A stretch of DNA of 64,000 nucleotides from Cladorhizidae sp. MBARI D1340-BT2 (GCA_028752905.1 JAQNBH010000014.1:32946276-33010275); one strand, 5' to 3'. Counted from the stretch's first letter, positions 1 to 12,060 are shown. The notes: generated by a model not told the origin, from the sequence alone. Numbers and translations are program-made.

Positions 1-939
1 TCACTTAAGGCTTTGTTCTCTATACGAATAGAAAGCTGCATTCCACTCTCGACAGCTTGCAAGGCGGTCCATCTCAAATCTCAACAGCAATAGGTAACTG
101 CGCATAAATTAATTGAGTCTCGAATGTGTGGGATTATTAGATTATGAATCTCATTACAGTACTTTCTAGGGCTTGGCAGACATCTCGCAAAGATTTCATT
201 GATGCTTCTCTACAATAAATCACATAGCACAATCCTGCTGACAACTCTCCAGAATTGAGTGCCAGCCTTACAGCTGGTAAGTTAGGGAATCCAGAAACAT
301 CAGGTTTGAGTTGATTCAGTCCCTCCCTCAGGAACACTCTGCCCAAAAGGGATAGAAGATTGTTCCACTTAGACTCTATAAAGTACTAGAAACCAAATCC
401 CATTCACTAAATATCATTAGCTAAGTTTGAGTGTTTGTGCATCGCCTCAACATGAACAATTAAAAATGTGTATAATGGAACCAGGTGTGATTAAAACTAA
501 TTGGGTTTGTGTGTAGCTTTTTGTGCCTGAGGTTACAAGTTAGAGCTTGTGGTTTGTGTATTCCCTTGGAAGGTATCTGGTTGTGGTTAGGTAACACGGT
601 CTGTTTGATTTGTCTTGTAAACAGCCTAGCGCTCTGCCTTGGGTGGCAGAGAAGGCTTGTTTTGTTTTCATTCAGTATTTTTATTATCCAATATACAAGA
701 AAATGTAACATTGTGTGGGTGGTGTGTTTAGCCATTTGCCTGGACTGCCAGGAAGGTGTGGTGGGGTAGGGCACATGTTTCTTGCTCCTGCCTCTGAGTG
801 AACCTGTCTGGTTCGGTGCCAATAAGCTTTCACGTGTACATATTAGAGCATGAGTTGGTGTTGGGTCCTTAGGTTTTCAACCAGAATGAAGCGTTTGTTA
901 ATTTAATCTTGGGGAGAAAGGGAGAATAAGGCTAGCTTA
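1..939. other. No gene recognised
   Basis: Only short open frames without recognisable motifs lie on either strand. The 470-830 part is GT-rich on the + strand. I see no splice-supported exon, transposon domain or tandem repeat here. Confidence 0.5.
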
Positions 940-1968
940 TGACCAGGATTGCCCCTAGGTCTAGGATTAGGGAGTGAGGTTATCACCAGGATCAGGGTAG
1001 TTATAGGGTGTCTAGGCCCAGTCAGAGTCAATTGCTGTAGAGTCTAGAGCTGGGATTAGGGTTATGGCCAGTGTTAGGGATGTGTGGTGTCTAGGCCCAG
1101 GGTTAAGGTTGTGGTGAGTCTAGAGCTGGGATTAGGGTTATGGCCAGTGTTAGGGATGCGTGGTGTCTAGGCCCAGGGTTAAGGTTGTGGTGAGTCTAGA
1201 GCTGGGATTAGGGTTAAGGCCAGTGTTAGGGATGTGTGGTGTCTAGGCCCAGGGTTAAGGTTGTGGTGAGTCTAGAGCTGGGATTAGGGTTATGGCACAG
1301 TGTTAGGGATGTGTGGTGTCTAGGCCCAGGGTTAAGGTTGTGGTGAGTCTAGAGCTGGGATTAGGGTTATGGCCAGTGTTAGGGATGTGTGGTGTCTAGG
1401 CCCAGGGTTAAGGTTGTGGTGAGTCTAGAGCTGGGATTAGGGTTATGGCCAGTGTTAGGGATGTGTGGTGTCTAGGCCCAGGGTTAAGGTTGTGGTGAGT
1501 CTAGAGCTGGGATTAGGGTTATGGCCAGTGTTAGGGATGTGTGGTGTCTAGGCCCAGGGTTAAGGTTGAGGTGGAGTCTAGAGCTGGGATTAGGGTTATG
1601 GCCAGTGTTAGGGATGTGTGGTGTCTAGGCCCAGGGTTAAGGTTGTGGTGAGTCTAGAGCTGGGATTAGGGTTATGGCCAGTGTTAGGGATGTGTGGTGT
1701 CTAGGCCCAGGGTTAAGGTTGTGGTGAGTCTAGAGCTGGGATTAGGGTTATGGCCAGTGTTAGGGATGTGTGGTGTCTAGGCCCATAAGGTTGTGGTGAG
1801 TCTAGAACTGGGATTAGGGTTATGGCCAGTGTTAGGGATGTGTGGTGTCAGTCTAGGCCCAGGGTTAAGGTTGTGGTGAGTCTAGAGCTGGGATTAGGGT
1901 TATGGCCAGTGTTAGGGATGTGTGGTGTCTAGGCCCAGGGTTAAGGTTGAGGTGGAGTCTAGAGTGGG
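940..1968. repeat. 76-bp satellite rich in TTAGGG-like motifs, about 12 units
   Basis: Regular units begin at about 1042. Each carries TCTAGAGCTGGGATTAGGG, a second TTAGGG about 20 bp on, and GTCTAGGCCCAGGGTTAAGG. The period is 76 bp (for example 1042 to 1118). Units are nearly identical, with a few small indels near 1295, 1785 and 1848. Positions 940-1040 hold decayed, divergent units. TTAGGG is the metazoan telomere hexamer, but here it is embedded in a longer unit, so this is an interstitial minisatellite and not a telomere. Confidence 0.93.
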
Positions 1969-3110
1969 TCATTTCATTATATTTTAGTCTGGTAGTGTTT
2001 AGCTAAAAGTTAATGCCACACCCAATAACAATAAATTGTCCCATGACACACCGCAAACACGAGTTCCCCTCTATATCCCCTCCTAATGAAGTATCTCTAC
2101 TTTAGATAGTTTTGATCTAACCCAGGAAGGCAACTCCATGAAAATATAAGTGAGATGGAAGAAGTGTGAAACTATACCAGTTTTCATAACCTGATATATC
2201 ACTCCTAAATACCTACCATGGGTCATGAGAAACATGTAGATTTAAGTTCAGAGTTCATGAAAAATACATGCATATTTATTTCTCGGCCAAGAAATTACTG
2301 CAAATACATGAATATTCATTACAATGACCTTCTCAATAATCAACTTGAAATTTACTTTCTCAATGTTTAGGCATTATGGATGCTCTACCTTCATCAGGAA
2401 GAATGTTTCTTAGGCCATGAAATTACTGCAAACACATGAAAAAATGTTGGTGCGTATTTCATATTACTAAGACATGTAACTGAGAGTTGCTAGGCCATGG
2501 AAATATGAAGAAATCACTGTGCTTTTCCAACCTGACTTTGTCCACCCTTAGAGGCTTAGTTTTAAGTGCATCTAGTTGTAATATAGGTAATAGATTCACT
2601 CCAGCAGCTGTTTACTCCGTGAAAAAGTGCGGAGAAGTCGAGTACAAGCTCCCCTTATAAATTCTCTGAATATAACTAGCAGCAGTGCCAATTTAGCTGG
2701 ATCGGATGCCCTACAATAACATCAGCAAGACGGGATTCAAGAATTTGGTGAATTTTTGGTCCTGACGGTCTTAGAGATCTAGTTCCTCCACTTCACGCAC
2801 TTTCTGAGACTACCATTGTGATTATCTCGTTTTATTTTTTTAATCAGACCCTTTCATCTTTGGATCTAGCTATCTATGTGTAATTCTTCCTTAAGCTGGA
2901 GAGTACTATCATGCAGAAGGCAATAATCTTTTCCAGGAATGGGCCTTAACAAACTTCCTCTTGGCTCTTACCTCTTCCTTCTCATATGTCCTATGAAAGC
3001 CTTCCATTGTAAGTTTTGTTCTTTCCTATAGAGTAACTGAACAATGCACTTCATTGCCAGCATGTTCCTTGCCAGTGCAGCATGCTTCTTTTTGGTTAGA
3101 AGTTTTTTCA
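1969..3110. other. No gene recognised; holds one decayed hammerhead-like repeat
   Basis: AT-rich DNA with no convincing coding frame. The only recognisable element is the minus-strand foldback-family fragment at 2318-2404. I see no promoter or domain in the rest. Confidence 0.5.
2318..2404 (-). mobile_element. Decayed copy of the hammerhead-like interspersed repeat
   Basis: On the minus strand the segment reads CTGATGAAGGTAGAGCATC, then a degraded middle, then AACATTGAGAAAGTAAATTT and CAAGTTGATTATTGAGAAGG. This matches the family seen best at 49447-49626. The GAAAC half of the ribozyme-like core has been lost, so this copy should be inactive. Confidence 0.7.
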
Positions 3111-3119
3111 CCAGCAGCT

Positions 3120-3640
3120 GTTTTATTTTGTCCTAACAAAAATTAAATGAACTAACACAAAACAGAATTAGCCAGAAACCATCTGGTGACTTGCTTCAGT
3201 CTGTATATCTCGCAGCTAAGTTACCTATCGTACTCCTCAAGCAAGCAGCGAGAGAGGAATACCTCTGCAACTTACCAGGGCTCAGTCACGACCATCACAA
3301 AGAGAAAAGGAAGTACGAGCCAACAATAAATATTTAAAAGGAGACTGAAAAGGTATATCAAGGTGTACCCAGAATGAGCAACAATGTGATGAATGGGAGG
3401 AACAGTACTCACTGGTAGTAAGATCACTGATGAAATCATTTCAAAGCCTTTGCAATTATGGCGAAAGAGAATTTGGAAGCTCACTACAATCACCTAGTAC
3501 AAGTCCATTCATATCATAATCTCCTTTGATTCTTCAATAGCTAAATACTTGATCAACCATTAACTGTCCTTGTCAACCCAACATACTTATGCAACTTTAT
3601 TGCTTGTACACAATCTCTTCTTCCTTACTATAGTTAAAGA
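3120..3640. repeat. Dispersed repeat family (copy 1 of 5)
   Basis: Contains GACCATCACAAAGAGAAAAG, an AACAATAAATATTTA block, GACTGAAAAGGT and ATTTGGAAGCTCACTACAAT. The same order of blocks recurs near 14805-15640, 39480-39960, 43800-44530 and 58390-59160. No coding potential was recognised. It could be the non-coding part of a retroelement, because at three of the five sites it sits close to gypsy RNase H or RT fragments. This copy lies just upstream of toxin-like gene 1. Confidence 0.7.
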
Positions 3641-3840
3641 AATATACTGAACAATCGCTCGTGACCATCCCAAAAGAAGAAGACTGTATATATATTCAAA
3701 ACAGAGTGCCAAGACAAAAGTATAGGAAGCTTGCCTCATATCTGCTAGTGATATCCTTTCATACACCAAATATGGGTTCCTATGCATGTGGCGTAGGATT
3801 CCAATCACATTAAAACCAACATCCACTACAAACACTTTAA

Positions 3841-3977
3841 GGTTTCAGTCTTATAGGAAGTTCCTGGTTACTGGATATCTCCACCTGCACCTATAAAAGC
3901 TTTAGCTGAGCATTTCAGAATTTACTCAGCCTTCCTTCAACTTTCATCAACTTTCATAAAGAAGTGCAATTCAAGTT
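3841..3977 (+). promoter_or_regulatory. Core promoter and 5' UTR of toxin-like gene 1
   Basis: TATAAAAG lies at 3892-3899, 86 bp before the ATG. A TCAG initiator-like site follows about 35 bp downstream of the TATA box. A GGTTTCAGTC block at 3841 and a CTTTCATCAACTTTCAT leader repeat complete the set. All of these recur in the same order in front of the genes at 23619 and 50383, although the surrounding DNA differs, which supports a functional promoter. The transcription start near 3925 is inferred from the TATA spacing. Confidence 0.8.
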
Positions 3978-4820
3978 ATGACTGAGAAGATCAGCGATTT
4001 AACAGACCTTGTCAGGCAATGGGCCATTGCCCGTGCTAAAAGGTTTGACACTAGTTGCAAATGGGTAGATTTGCATGCTGCAAACCCAGACATGTCTCAA
4101 TATCAGCGATATAAGCTTAACATTCAAGTTATAAATATTCATTATGGAGGAGTTATTGGTTCCTCCGAACTGCCTGGCTCAGTGGTGGAAGATACTACTA
4201 TCAATGACACTAGTCAGTCTCAACGATCTGTCTTTAGGCACACCAAGGAGGTCACATCAACCTTCACCTGGACTTTGAAAAATTCAATCAGGACTGGATC
4301 AGATACTAGGTTTACTGTTGCCATTCTGCCTATAATTTCAACGACTATTAACTCGACTGTAGTTTCCACTGATACCACACTAAGTATGACAGAAACTGAT
4401 GTGGAAACCTGGAGCATCGAACGACACGTCACTGTACCTGCACATAGCAAGATGGACATGATATGGACCGTGAAGGAGCAGGAATCTTCAGGTCGATTTT
4501 TTGCTGAAGTCAAGCTCACTGGCCACATTGCCGCATGGAATGAAGATGCTATTGATGTCAATGATGCAGATGGTGATGATGTGCACTATCTCTGGTTCAC
4601 TAAAATTTCAAAAGTTTTTACGGAAATGATCGAGTGGGGGATTCCAGTCCCTTCTGAATACAGCATTCGTGGTGCTTCTGTCATCTACACCATTACTGGA
4701 GACTGCGAGGGAGTGTCTGGTTATGACACGAGCTTTATTTTAAATGAAACGCCTCTGAATGCCACCAAAACTACTCAGGGACGCAGGTGCGTAAACGCTG
4801 ACAGTATTCCTGGTCAGTAG
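3978..4820 (+). CDS. Aerolysin-like (ETX/MTX2-type) pore-forming protein, paralogue 1
   Basis: A 280-residue single-exon protein. Members of the ETX/MTX2 family bind cells, oligomerise and insert a beta-barrel built from one amphipathic hairpin per subunit. The visible support is a Ser/Thr-rich alternating stretch at about residues 112-146 (the likely insertion hairpin), framed by two beta-rich segments: TSTFTWTL at 93-100 and WSIERHVTVP at 145-154. A following strand carries MDMIWTVKEQ (159-168). The C-terminal block has LWF (205-207), a Cys at 243 and GYD (248-250). There is no signal peptide or membrane helix, which resembles cnidarian hydralysin-type cytolysins. The start is the first ATG after the conserved promoter, and all three paralogues begin at the matching position. 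The family call is from pattern recognition; activity, target and cell type are unknown. Confidence 0.82.
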   Translation: MTEKISDLTDLVRQWAIARAKRFDTSCKWVDLHAANPDMSQYQRYKLNIQVINIHYGGVIGSSELPGSVVEDTTINDTSQSQRSVFRHTKEVTSTFTWTLKNSIRTGSDTRFTVAILPIISTTINSTVVSTDTTLSMTETDVETWSIERHVTVPAHSKMDMIWTVKEQESSGRFFAEVKLTGHIAAWNEDAIDVNDADGDDVHYLWFTKISKVFTEMIEWGIPVPSEYSIRGASVIYTITGDCEGVSGYDTSFILNETPLNATKTTQGRRCVNADSIPGQ

Positions 4821-5860
4821 CACATCAATTCCGAATAAGGTTTGATGAATTAAAACTTTTAGTGTTTAGAAGAACTCTATATAAATTTTGATTTAGTATT
4901 TAGAATTATTATCATTGCTTGCCTGTCACAGACATGGATAGAGACATGCATGTATCGCACTTGTATGTATTTGTAAAGATGATGTCTATAATTAAGGATA
5001 ATTATGATTATTGCTGAGCCTGTTAAGGCCATCACATAATTATGTTACAAGGATATTATAATATACTCTATGATAAATATAGTACAAGGACATCAGAGGC
5101 TCTTGGCAAACTGTTCTGAACCAGCCAGATCCAGACAGGCTTGTTATCATTGCTAATTATACTTCTCCCCTTCCTTCCCATAATCTCCTTATAAAGAATC
5201 ACACCAATAAGTATTCTACCAAATAGGGCAACATAATATTCATTATTAACTGCAAGAGCATATTCATAGAATACATGCACCCCACACTGCATGGAATTAA
5301 CTTACCTGCCATTTATCTTCCCATGGCGTACAAGAGTAATATAAGTTGTTTTGACAGAGATGTAACTGACATGTTCTAGATTAATAATTGAGTTTGTGTA
5401 AAGTCAGCAGACTACAAACTGTATATACCTAGAGAAAGCTGAGATATAATTACCCCGCAATTGGAGCAAACACACTCCTGGATTGATAAAATTAAATGAC
5501 TTTATAGCTACTCTGATGGCTGCTAAATTCCCCCTTATTTATTCATTCTAAGTGACATAGAAGCATATAATAGAGGTACAAAGTTAAAACCTCATGATTT
5601 TATTTGCTAGGATAAATAAAGCAATCAGCTTGGCCACAAGTCTTGGATGGCTAACACATTTTAAAATAATGGATATTTTGGTGAGCTCAAGCTGAGAATA
5701 AGGCAAAGAACTGGGTAAGCAAAGGTCCATACATATCTCCTGCAGTATCTCTTGAGGTGTGTCACGAGAGGGAATGCCTTGTCTGTACTTCGGTCAGTGC
5801 AGGTTACTCTGGCTCTTCATTATTGTGTGTGAAATGTGGTATGTTTTTGTGTACTTTATA
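4821..5860. other. 3' flank of toxin-like gene 1; no further gene
   Basis: The first 250 bp share blocks with the 3' flank of gene 2, for example TTTTAGTGTTTAGAA and ATAATATACTCTATGATAAA, so the duplicated unit extends past the stop codon. No canonical AATAAA was seen close to the stop. The rest is AT-rich with short, unrecognised open frames. Confidence 0.55.
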
Positions 5861-5861
5861 T

Positions 5862-5940
5862 AACAACAACAACAACAATAATAATGATAATAATAACAAC
5901 AATAATAACAACAACAAAAACACCAACAACAATAAGTTAA
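5862..5940. repeat. AAC/AAT triplet microsatellite
   Basis: Imperfect AAC and AAT triplets for about 75 bp. It is the same class of simple repeat as the long arrays at 53.4-54.2 kb and 63.2-63.5 kb. Confidence 0.9.
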
Positions 5941-6111
5941 AAGTAGTCTGAGGTTTCCTGCACTCGAGATGTTCCCAGCACAGCAGCAGCGTTTCCACAC
6001 TGTATTGCTACTGACAAACGTTATAGAAATGTACCTTAGCCTCCCTAGTCTCCTCCTTAATTCTCCTGCCCAGCTCCTTAATAAAGGACATGGCCTCATC
6101 ACCAAATACAC

Positions 6112-6272
6112 CAGGGGCCTAGAATAATAAATACACCAGTGGGGGTCTCGAATAGTAAATACACCAGTGGGGTCTCGAATAATAAATACACCAGTGGGGG
6201 GCTCAAATAATAAATACAACAGTGGGGTCTCGAATAATAAATACACCAGTGGGGTCTCGAATAATAAATAAA
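6112..6272. repeat. 27-bp tandem repeat, about 6 units
   Basis: Units of AATAATAAATACACCAGTGG followed by GGTCTCG, with one- or two-base length changes and single substitutions. Open frames across it are repeat-derived. Confidence 0.9.
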
Positions 6273-6359
6273 AATTAAAAATAATTAATAAAATAAATTA
6301 AAATAAATGACTTTGTTATTAAAACATTGATGAATGATAAATAGAAAGATTATGGTGGT

Positions 6360-7850
6360 CATGATTTTAAGTCAGGTTAGTGGCCTCCCAGCAGCCAGAT
6401 AAATCCATTCCACAATCTCGATTAAACTGCTCACACTTTGGGGCTGCAGTTCCTTTTGTCTTCTGGCCTGATCTAAGATGGTGGCCTCCTCCACAGAACA
6501 GAATGTCCATTATCCTATGCATGCTCAGCGATTGCAGATTTCTCTTTAGCACACTTTTTACAGGCATCTTGATGTTCTTTCATTCTGGTCTCCAGTCTTC
6601 TGATGGTCTCCCCTATGTAGTACATACTTCCAACAGCTGCAATTGATGTAGTACACAACACATGAGTGCATCTATCCTTCACTCTGCTCAGTTATGCCTG
6701 CAGAGTTCTTAATGACCTGAAAACGATTCTGATGTTGAATTTCCTGCAGATCCTCCTGATGTCTTCACTCATCCCTGCTACAAAAGGAATTACTACCACC
6801 CCTGATTGCCTGCACTTATCTTCTTTTCTGTGTTTAGATGTATCCACAGAGGAAATGTTGATGAAGGCTTGCGGATAACCATTCCCTATTCAAATTATGT
6901 TCTCCCTTTCTGGATTGCCACCTACACAGGAAGGAAGATGGAAGGCTAACTGCAAAAGTTTATCAAAAACCCTGAACACCAACTGGTAACTTCATTATAG
7001 TCACATCATCCTGTCCATGTCAGAGGAGGAGTGGTGGACAGCTGATATGATAGAGCCAGGAGAGTAGTGACTGAGATGGAAGACTTATGGGAAGACAATC
7101 TATCCACTTCAAGCTCCATGGTAAACTTTATGGATGACCTGATGTCATTCAGATGGTCCAAGAACTCCTGCTCTCGCCACTTCTTCAACATACAGAAGAT
7201 AACATTCACACATTCTTCCAAAACCTTGACTTCAGAGGGAAGTTGTGAGTATTAATTCCTCAAATAATTCCTTGTTAAGGTTGGCTACCACTGCAAATAC
7301 TGGAGAGCCCATTACTACATCCTTTTTCTGTTTGTAGCATTTTCATTGTTGCCTGAAGTAGGTGGATTTTAGACACAACTCCAACAGTTCAGAGATCCAG
7401 TCAGCACCTATAGTACAGTCCTTTCAAGCAAGGTCTCGTCTTTCGTCAACTTTCCAAAAATGTCTTCCATGGCCTCATCTATGGGAAAATGACAAAACTG
7501 ACAAGACACTCATCCCATGCAAACATTCACCTTGAATATGCTTGATAGACTTGACATATGTACTTGTATTTCCAGCTAGAGGTGATATAAAATGTGTTAT
7601 GAAATTGGAAAGATTATTATGATGGTGCACGTATATAAGACACAATTGGCCTAAGGGAAACATCTAGTTTATGCATCTTAGGGACTCCATAAATCTGTGG
7701 TAGTCTACTTCCAGTGAAACTAATTCTATTGTATAGAGCAGCAGTTGTTATTTCTCCCATCCTGGCCATATTATTTAGTATATGACTCACCTTGCTTTCC
7801 TGCATCTGGAGTTGTACCCAAAATCCATCTACATCAGGAATCAAGAAAAA
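6360..7850 (-). pseudogene. Penelope-like element pol remnant (RT plus GIY-YIG)
   Basis: Read on the minus strand from 7850 down, the frames show successive pieces of a Penelope-type polyprotein. LPQIYGVPKMHK and LRPIVSYI (7620-7844) match the RT finger region. SPLAGNTSTYVK lies near 7570. FLDHLNDIRSSIKFTMELE (about 7140) and a DIRRICRKFNI-like segment near 6740 follow. Last come IRRLETRMKEHQDACKKCAKE and SIAEHA-like blocks (6520-6610), typical of the GIY-YIG endonuclease linker. Many stops and frameshifts separate them, so no functional protein is made. The N-terminal part is missing. Confidence 0.85.
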
Positions 7851-7865
7851 TACTATGACCAGAAA

Positions 7866-7950
7866 GAGGGTGCAACAATGGGCTCTCTAGTATCTGCAGT
7901 GGCAGCAAACCTTTACGTTCTTTCATCAACTGCCTAAAAGTCAGGTAGTC
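7866..7950 (+). pseudogene. Short Penelope-like RT fragment, opposite strand
   Basis: The + strand reads EGATMGSLVSAVAANLYV, matching the RT block around the MGSPVSAVVANLY motif of Penelope-like elements. It is opposite in orientation to the adjoining minus-strand remnant, so it is a separate insertion or an inverted piece. Confidence 0.7.
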
Positions 7951-8187
7951 ATATGTTTAGTTAGTGGTGTGTGTTTCCTGACAGGCAATGACTCTACTCC
8001 TACTCAGTTATGCTCAATTAGGAGCTTAACTGAATAAGATTTAGAGCCATTGCTTCTTAGGAAGATCACTAGCTCTCTGACAGACATTGCAGGTGTGGAT
8101 ATAATGTTGAACATAATTATAGTGAGATCCCCCACCTTAAAAAAACACTCAGCCATTTTTATATAGTTCTTATCCTGTCTAAGATGT
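7951..8187. other. Short spacer without recognised content
   Basis: No motif recognised. It leads directly into the 31-bp satellite. Confidence 0.5.
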
Positions 8188-9541
8188 CCACCTATATAAT
8201 ATGCATGCAAGATGTCCACCTATATTATAGTATGCATGCAAGATGTCCAACTATATTATAATATGCATGCAAGATGTCCACCTATATTATAATATACATG
8301 CAAGATGTCCACCTATATTATAGTATGCATGCAAGATGTCCACCTGTTATAGTATGCATGCAGGATGTCCACCTATATTATAATATGCATGCAAGATGTC
8401 CACCTATATTATAATATGCATGCAAGATGTCCACCTATATTATGATATGCATGCAAGATGTCCACCTATATTATAATATGCATGCAAGATGTCCACCTAT
8501 ATTATAATATGCATGCAAGATGTCCACCTGTTATAGTATGCATGCAGGATGTCCACCTATATTATAATATGCATGCAAGATGTCCACCTATATTTTAATA
8601 TGCATGCAAGATGTCCACCTATATTATAATATACATGCAAGATGTCCACCTATATTATAGTATGCATGCAAGATGTCCACCTATATTATAATATGCATGC
8701 AAGATGTCCACCTATATTATAATATGCATGCAAGATGTCCAACTATGTTATAGTATGCATGCAGGATGTCCACCTATATTATAATATGCATGCAAGATGT
8801 TCACCTATATTATAATATGCATGCAAGATGTCCATCTATATTATAATATGCATGCAAGATCTCCACCTATATTATATTATGCATGCAAGATGTCCACCTA
8901 TATTATAGTATGCATGCAAGATGTCCACCTATATATGCATGCAAGATGTCCACCTATATATGCATGCAAGATGTCCACCTATATTATAGTATGCATGCAA
9001 GATGTCCACCTATATTATAGTATGCATGCAAGATGTCCACCTATATTATAGTATGCATGCAAGATGTCCACCTATATTATAGTATGCATGCAAGATGTCC
9101 ACCTATATTATAGTATGCATGCAAGATGTCCACCTATATTATATTATGCATGCAAGATGTCCACCTATATTATAGTATGCATCCAAGATGTCCACCTATA
9201 TTATAGTATGCATGCAAGATGTCCACCTATATTATAGTATGCATGCAAGATGTCCACCTATATTATAGTATGCATGCAAGATGTCCACCTATATTATAGT
9301 ATGCATCCAAGATGTCCACCTATATTATAGTATGCATGCAAGATGTCCACCTATATTATAGTATGCATGCAAGATGTCCACCTATATTATAGTATGCATG
9401 CAAGATATCCATAATATGCATGCAAGATATCCACCTATATTATAATATGCATGCAATATCCACCTATATTATAATATGCATGCAAGATGTCCACCTATAT
9501 TATAATATTCATGCAAGATGTCCACCTATATTATAGTATGC
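8188..9541. repeat. 31-bp satellite, about 43 units
   Basis: The unit is GCATGCAAGATGTCCACCTA followed by TATTATAATAT or TATTATAGTAT. It contains the palindrome GCATGC and a near-palindromic TATTATAATA. The left part mainly has TATAATAT and the right part mainly TATAGTAT, so sub-arrays expanded separately. Several units are shortened near 8345, 8530, 8935 and 9405. Open frames through it (CMQDVHLYY-type) are repeat artefacts because 31 is not a multiple of three. Confidence 0.95.
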
Positions 9542-9619
9542 ACGGCATAGCCAGACAGTCCTAATGGAACGTCCAAACTGCACAGCCACTGATGTCATCT
9601 ATTCATCATCAGGTTATGT

Positions 9620-10930
9620 GTTAATTTATCCTCCCATTTCCACTTGTATCCATGAGTGTAATATAATGTTCTTATAACTCATTCACACCTATGGAAGAGG
9701 TACTAAACTGAGAGCATAGCAGTTGATTGCATGCCAGATTATGCGACTGCTCAATCTTGTGTAGGAAGTACTTGTTGCACCCAACACCAGATCTTAACCT
9801 GTTCAGGTTGACCTAAGCCTTCTTTGGGAGATTCCAACCTAGTGGCTTGTTTGAATGATCCCCCATGAACTACTAGGTGAAGATGTAGCCCACTGCTTAT
9901 CTTAACTCTTGTAAGCAGACCAGCAAGTGTGTTGAGACAATAGAACTGGTACCTGAGTTGCTAAGTGTCTGTGGAAAATTCTCTGATATTCTTGGTTATC
10001 CATGGAGTAGTAGTGAGTGAACCACTGACGAGTCTCATGGCTTCGTTTAAAACAACATTGACTGCCTTAGTGTTTGGCAGTAAAGCTCCATGCTGGTGCA
10101 GCAGTTGAGTAAGCAAGTGCTTTGGTTGATGTGTGGATGGTGAAGGATGCACTCAACTGATGCCAGCCAGTCTTTTAAGCAGGTGACAAGTGCATACATC
10201 TTGAAAATAGCTGTCATTGGATGTGGTTAAAAGGTGAGGCTGAAATCAAGTGTAACACCTAGGAACTTTGGCGTGACTCGGTTGAACTTGACACCATTGA
10301 GGGTGATATTGAGTGAGTTGTCGGCACAGTGGCACACAAGGTTGAACACAGAGCATGCCATCGTACTGAGTTTTAGGTGCCATCAGTAGAAGTAGCATCT
10401 CAGGGTTGGAAGATCCTTCTGAAGGGTGGACTTGATGACTTGAAGAGACTCATTAGCAGCACCAAGAGCTGAGTCACCTGCATGAGAGTACATACTGCAA
10501 ACAGTCATCACTTGGCATGTCAGAGATGTAAATGTTGAAGAGCACAAATGTGACATGGATCCTTGAGGGAGATCATTGCAAATATGAACTTTCTACTGTG
10601 TGAGCCATTGAAAGTCCCGGACAAAGGAATGGTCTTGCACTAACAGCATAATGAACTTGCAGTTAGGCATCAGGCAGAGTCTTGAGGAGTTGAGGAAGAG
10701 AACACAAATCCAGACTCTATCATATACAGCAGTTCAGTCGATAAAAACTGCACCAAATTTCTCCTTCCTCTGGAATGCACTTTTGATGTCATTAACCAGG
10801 TGAACTACTTGGTCAATTGTTGATGATCTTTACTGAAGTGAGCTTGAAGATTTGAGAGCTTAGCTTTGACAATGTCAATGATTCGGGTGAGGATCAGCCT
10901 CTTCAGCAGCTTATACATGTAACATAAGAG
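9620..10930 (-). pseudogene. Non-LTR retrotransposon RT remnant (jockey/CR1-like)
   Basis: Minus-strand frames from 10930 down give YKLLKRLILTRIIDIVKAKL, then VHLVNDIKSAFQRKEKFGAV, then DLPQGSMSHL (decayed LPQGS motif), then NDSLNITLNGVKFNRVTPKF (decayed strand after the catalytic region), then NEAMRLVSGSL, and finally VNLNRLRSGVGCNKYFLHK near 9800. This is the usual order of the RT and C-terminal block of jockey/CR1-type elements. Stops and frame changes are frequent. The clade is a guess from motif style. Confidence 0.75.
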
Positions 10931-10934
10931 CAAT

Positions 10935-11205
10935 GTGGTTCATAATTAGCTCCTGTATATATAAGCATATAATTTTGAGCATATATTATATATGAGAGCA
11001 TATTATTATAATATAAGCATATATATTATATATAAGCAGCATATATTATAATAATTATAAGCTAATTATGATCATAATAATTATATGATTATGAGCATAT
11101 ATTATATACATATATAAGCTAATTATGAGCATATATTATATATAAGCCATATATCTAATTATGAGCATATATTATATATAAGCAACATATATATATATAA
11201 GAAAA
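10935..11205. repeat. AT-rich repeat with ATTATGAGCATATATTATAT units
   Basis: About ten imperfect units of GAGCATATATTATATATAAG with variable spacing. Very AT-rich and self-complementary in part. Confidence 0.85.
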
Positions 11206-11239
11206 GATGCAACATACATAGGGTCGACTAGCCAAAAGA

Positions 11240-11480
11240 GAAATCAAACAAAAATTTACCAATGTATATGTCACCTATTTCCCAAATATCACATCGATTT
11301 TTTTTAACCGTAAGTGTTGGTAAATTTTTGTTTCAATCCATTTTGACCAGGCAATGCAATATCATTTGTTTTTACATTATTTTCTGGTTTCTATTTTTTA
11401 TAATCAAGCAGCCATCTATAGGAAGTTACTCAGAATTACAGCAGGTATTATAATTGACCATGTTTATTACTCAAGTAGAG
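11240..11480. repeat. Truncated copy of the dispersed repeat family (5' part)
   Basis: Contains AATTTACCAATGTATATG, TGGTAAATTTTTGTTTCAAT and CAAGCAGCCATCTATAGGAA. Related blocks occur at 12070-12540 and immediately before the larger copies at 43.8 kb and 58.4 kb. Confidence 0.6.
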
Positions 11481-12060
11481 AAGTGTCTGTATAAATATAT
11501 ATAAATAGTTACCTGGTTTTGCTAAAGGTCTGTAATGTTAACTATTGTCACAGGAGTTACCTTCAGAGGAAACTAATTGACTACTTCTTGGCACCAAAAC
11601 CTGCAGTTGTTGTTGACGCACAGTTCTGAGCTTGTAAGGAAACCTATATATATTCATCATAAGTATGCAGGTACTTGGTTTTTGTTAAAACTTTATCTGT
11701 AACAGAGTGAAGTAGGAAACCAACTGATCACTTCATGGAAGGAAAATGTGCAACTGTTTGCTGACTCAGCTTAGCCATTCCTATAAGCGTGTTTATGAAA
11801 GCGACGACCACTTACCTATTTGTGTTTCTTTGCGAGTATATACTTCTGTCTGCCAGAGTAACCAAATCCATTGTATTTGGAAACTTCTTAAAAGCAGTTC
11901 CGTTGTCACATGTCTATGCAGCCATTTACCTTCCTCTAGCTCCAAACTCCTGCCTTTTCTCAATCTTTGTCTTTCAATAGTTTAAATAAGACTGCATTAT
12001 TTTAAGGCAGGTGACTCATTCAATTTTTTTTTACGGGTAAACATACTGTAAATATATACA
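11481..12060. other. No gene recognised
   Basis: Short open frames only. The longest (11746-11985) shows no motif or domain. Confidence 0.5.

Noticed and set aside
509..769. 86-aa + strand frame with hydrophobic stretches
   Set aside because: GT-rich composition explains the Cys, Val and Leu content. No paralogue, promoter or domain was seen.
940..1968. Chromosome end
   Set aside because: TTAGGG occurs inside a 76-bp unit and is flanked by ordinary DNA on both sides.
4220..4561. 113-aa minus-strand frame
   Set aside because: Antisense shadow of toxin-like gene 1; no motif of its own.
8188..9541. CRISPR-like array of regularly spaced repeats
   Set aside because: Units are directly adjacent with no unique spacers and there are no cas genes. 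It is a 31-bp eukaryotic satellite. The 37-bp, 40-bp, 43-bp and 76-bp arrays were rejected for the same reason.
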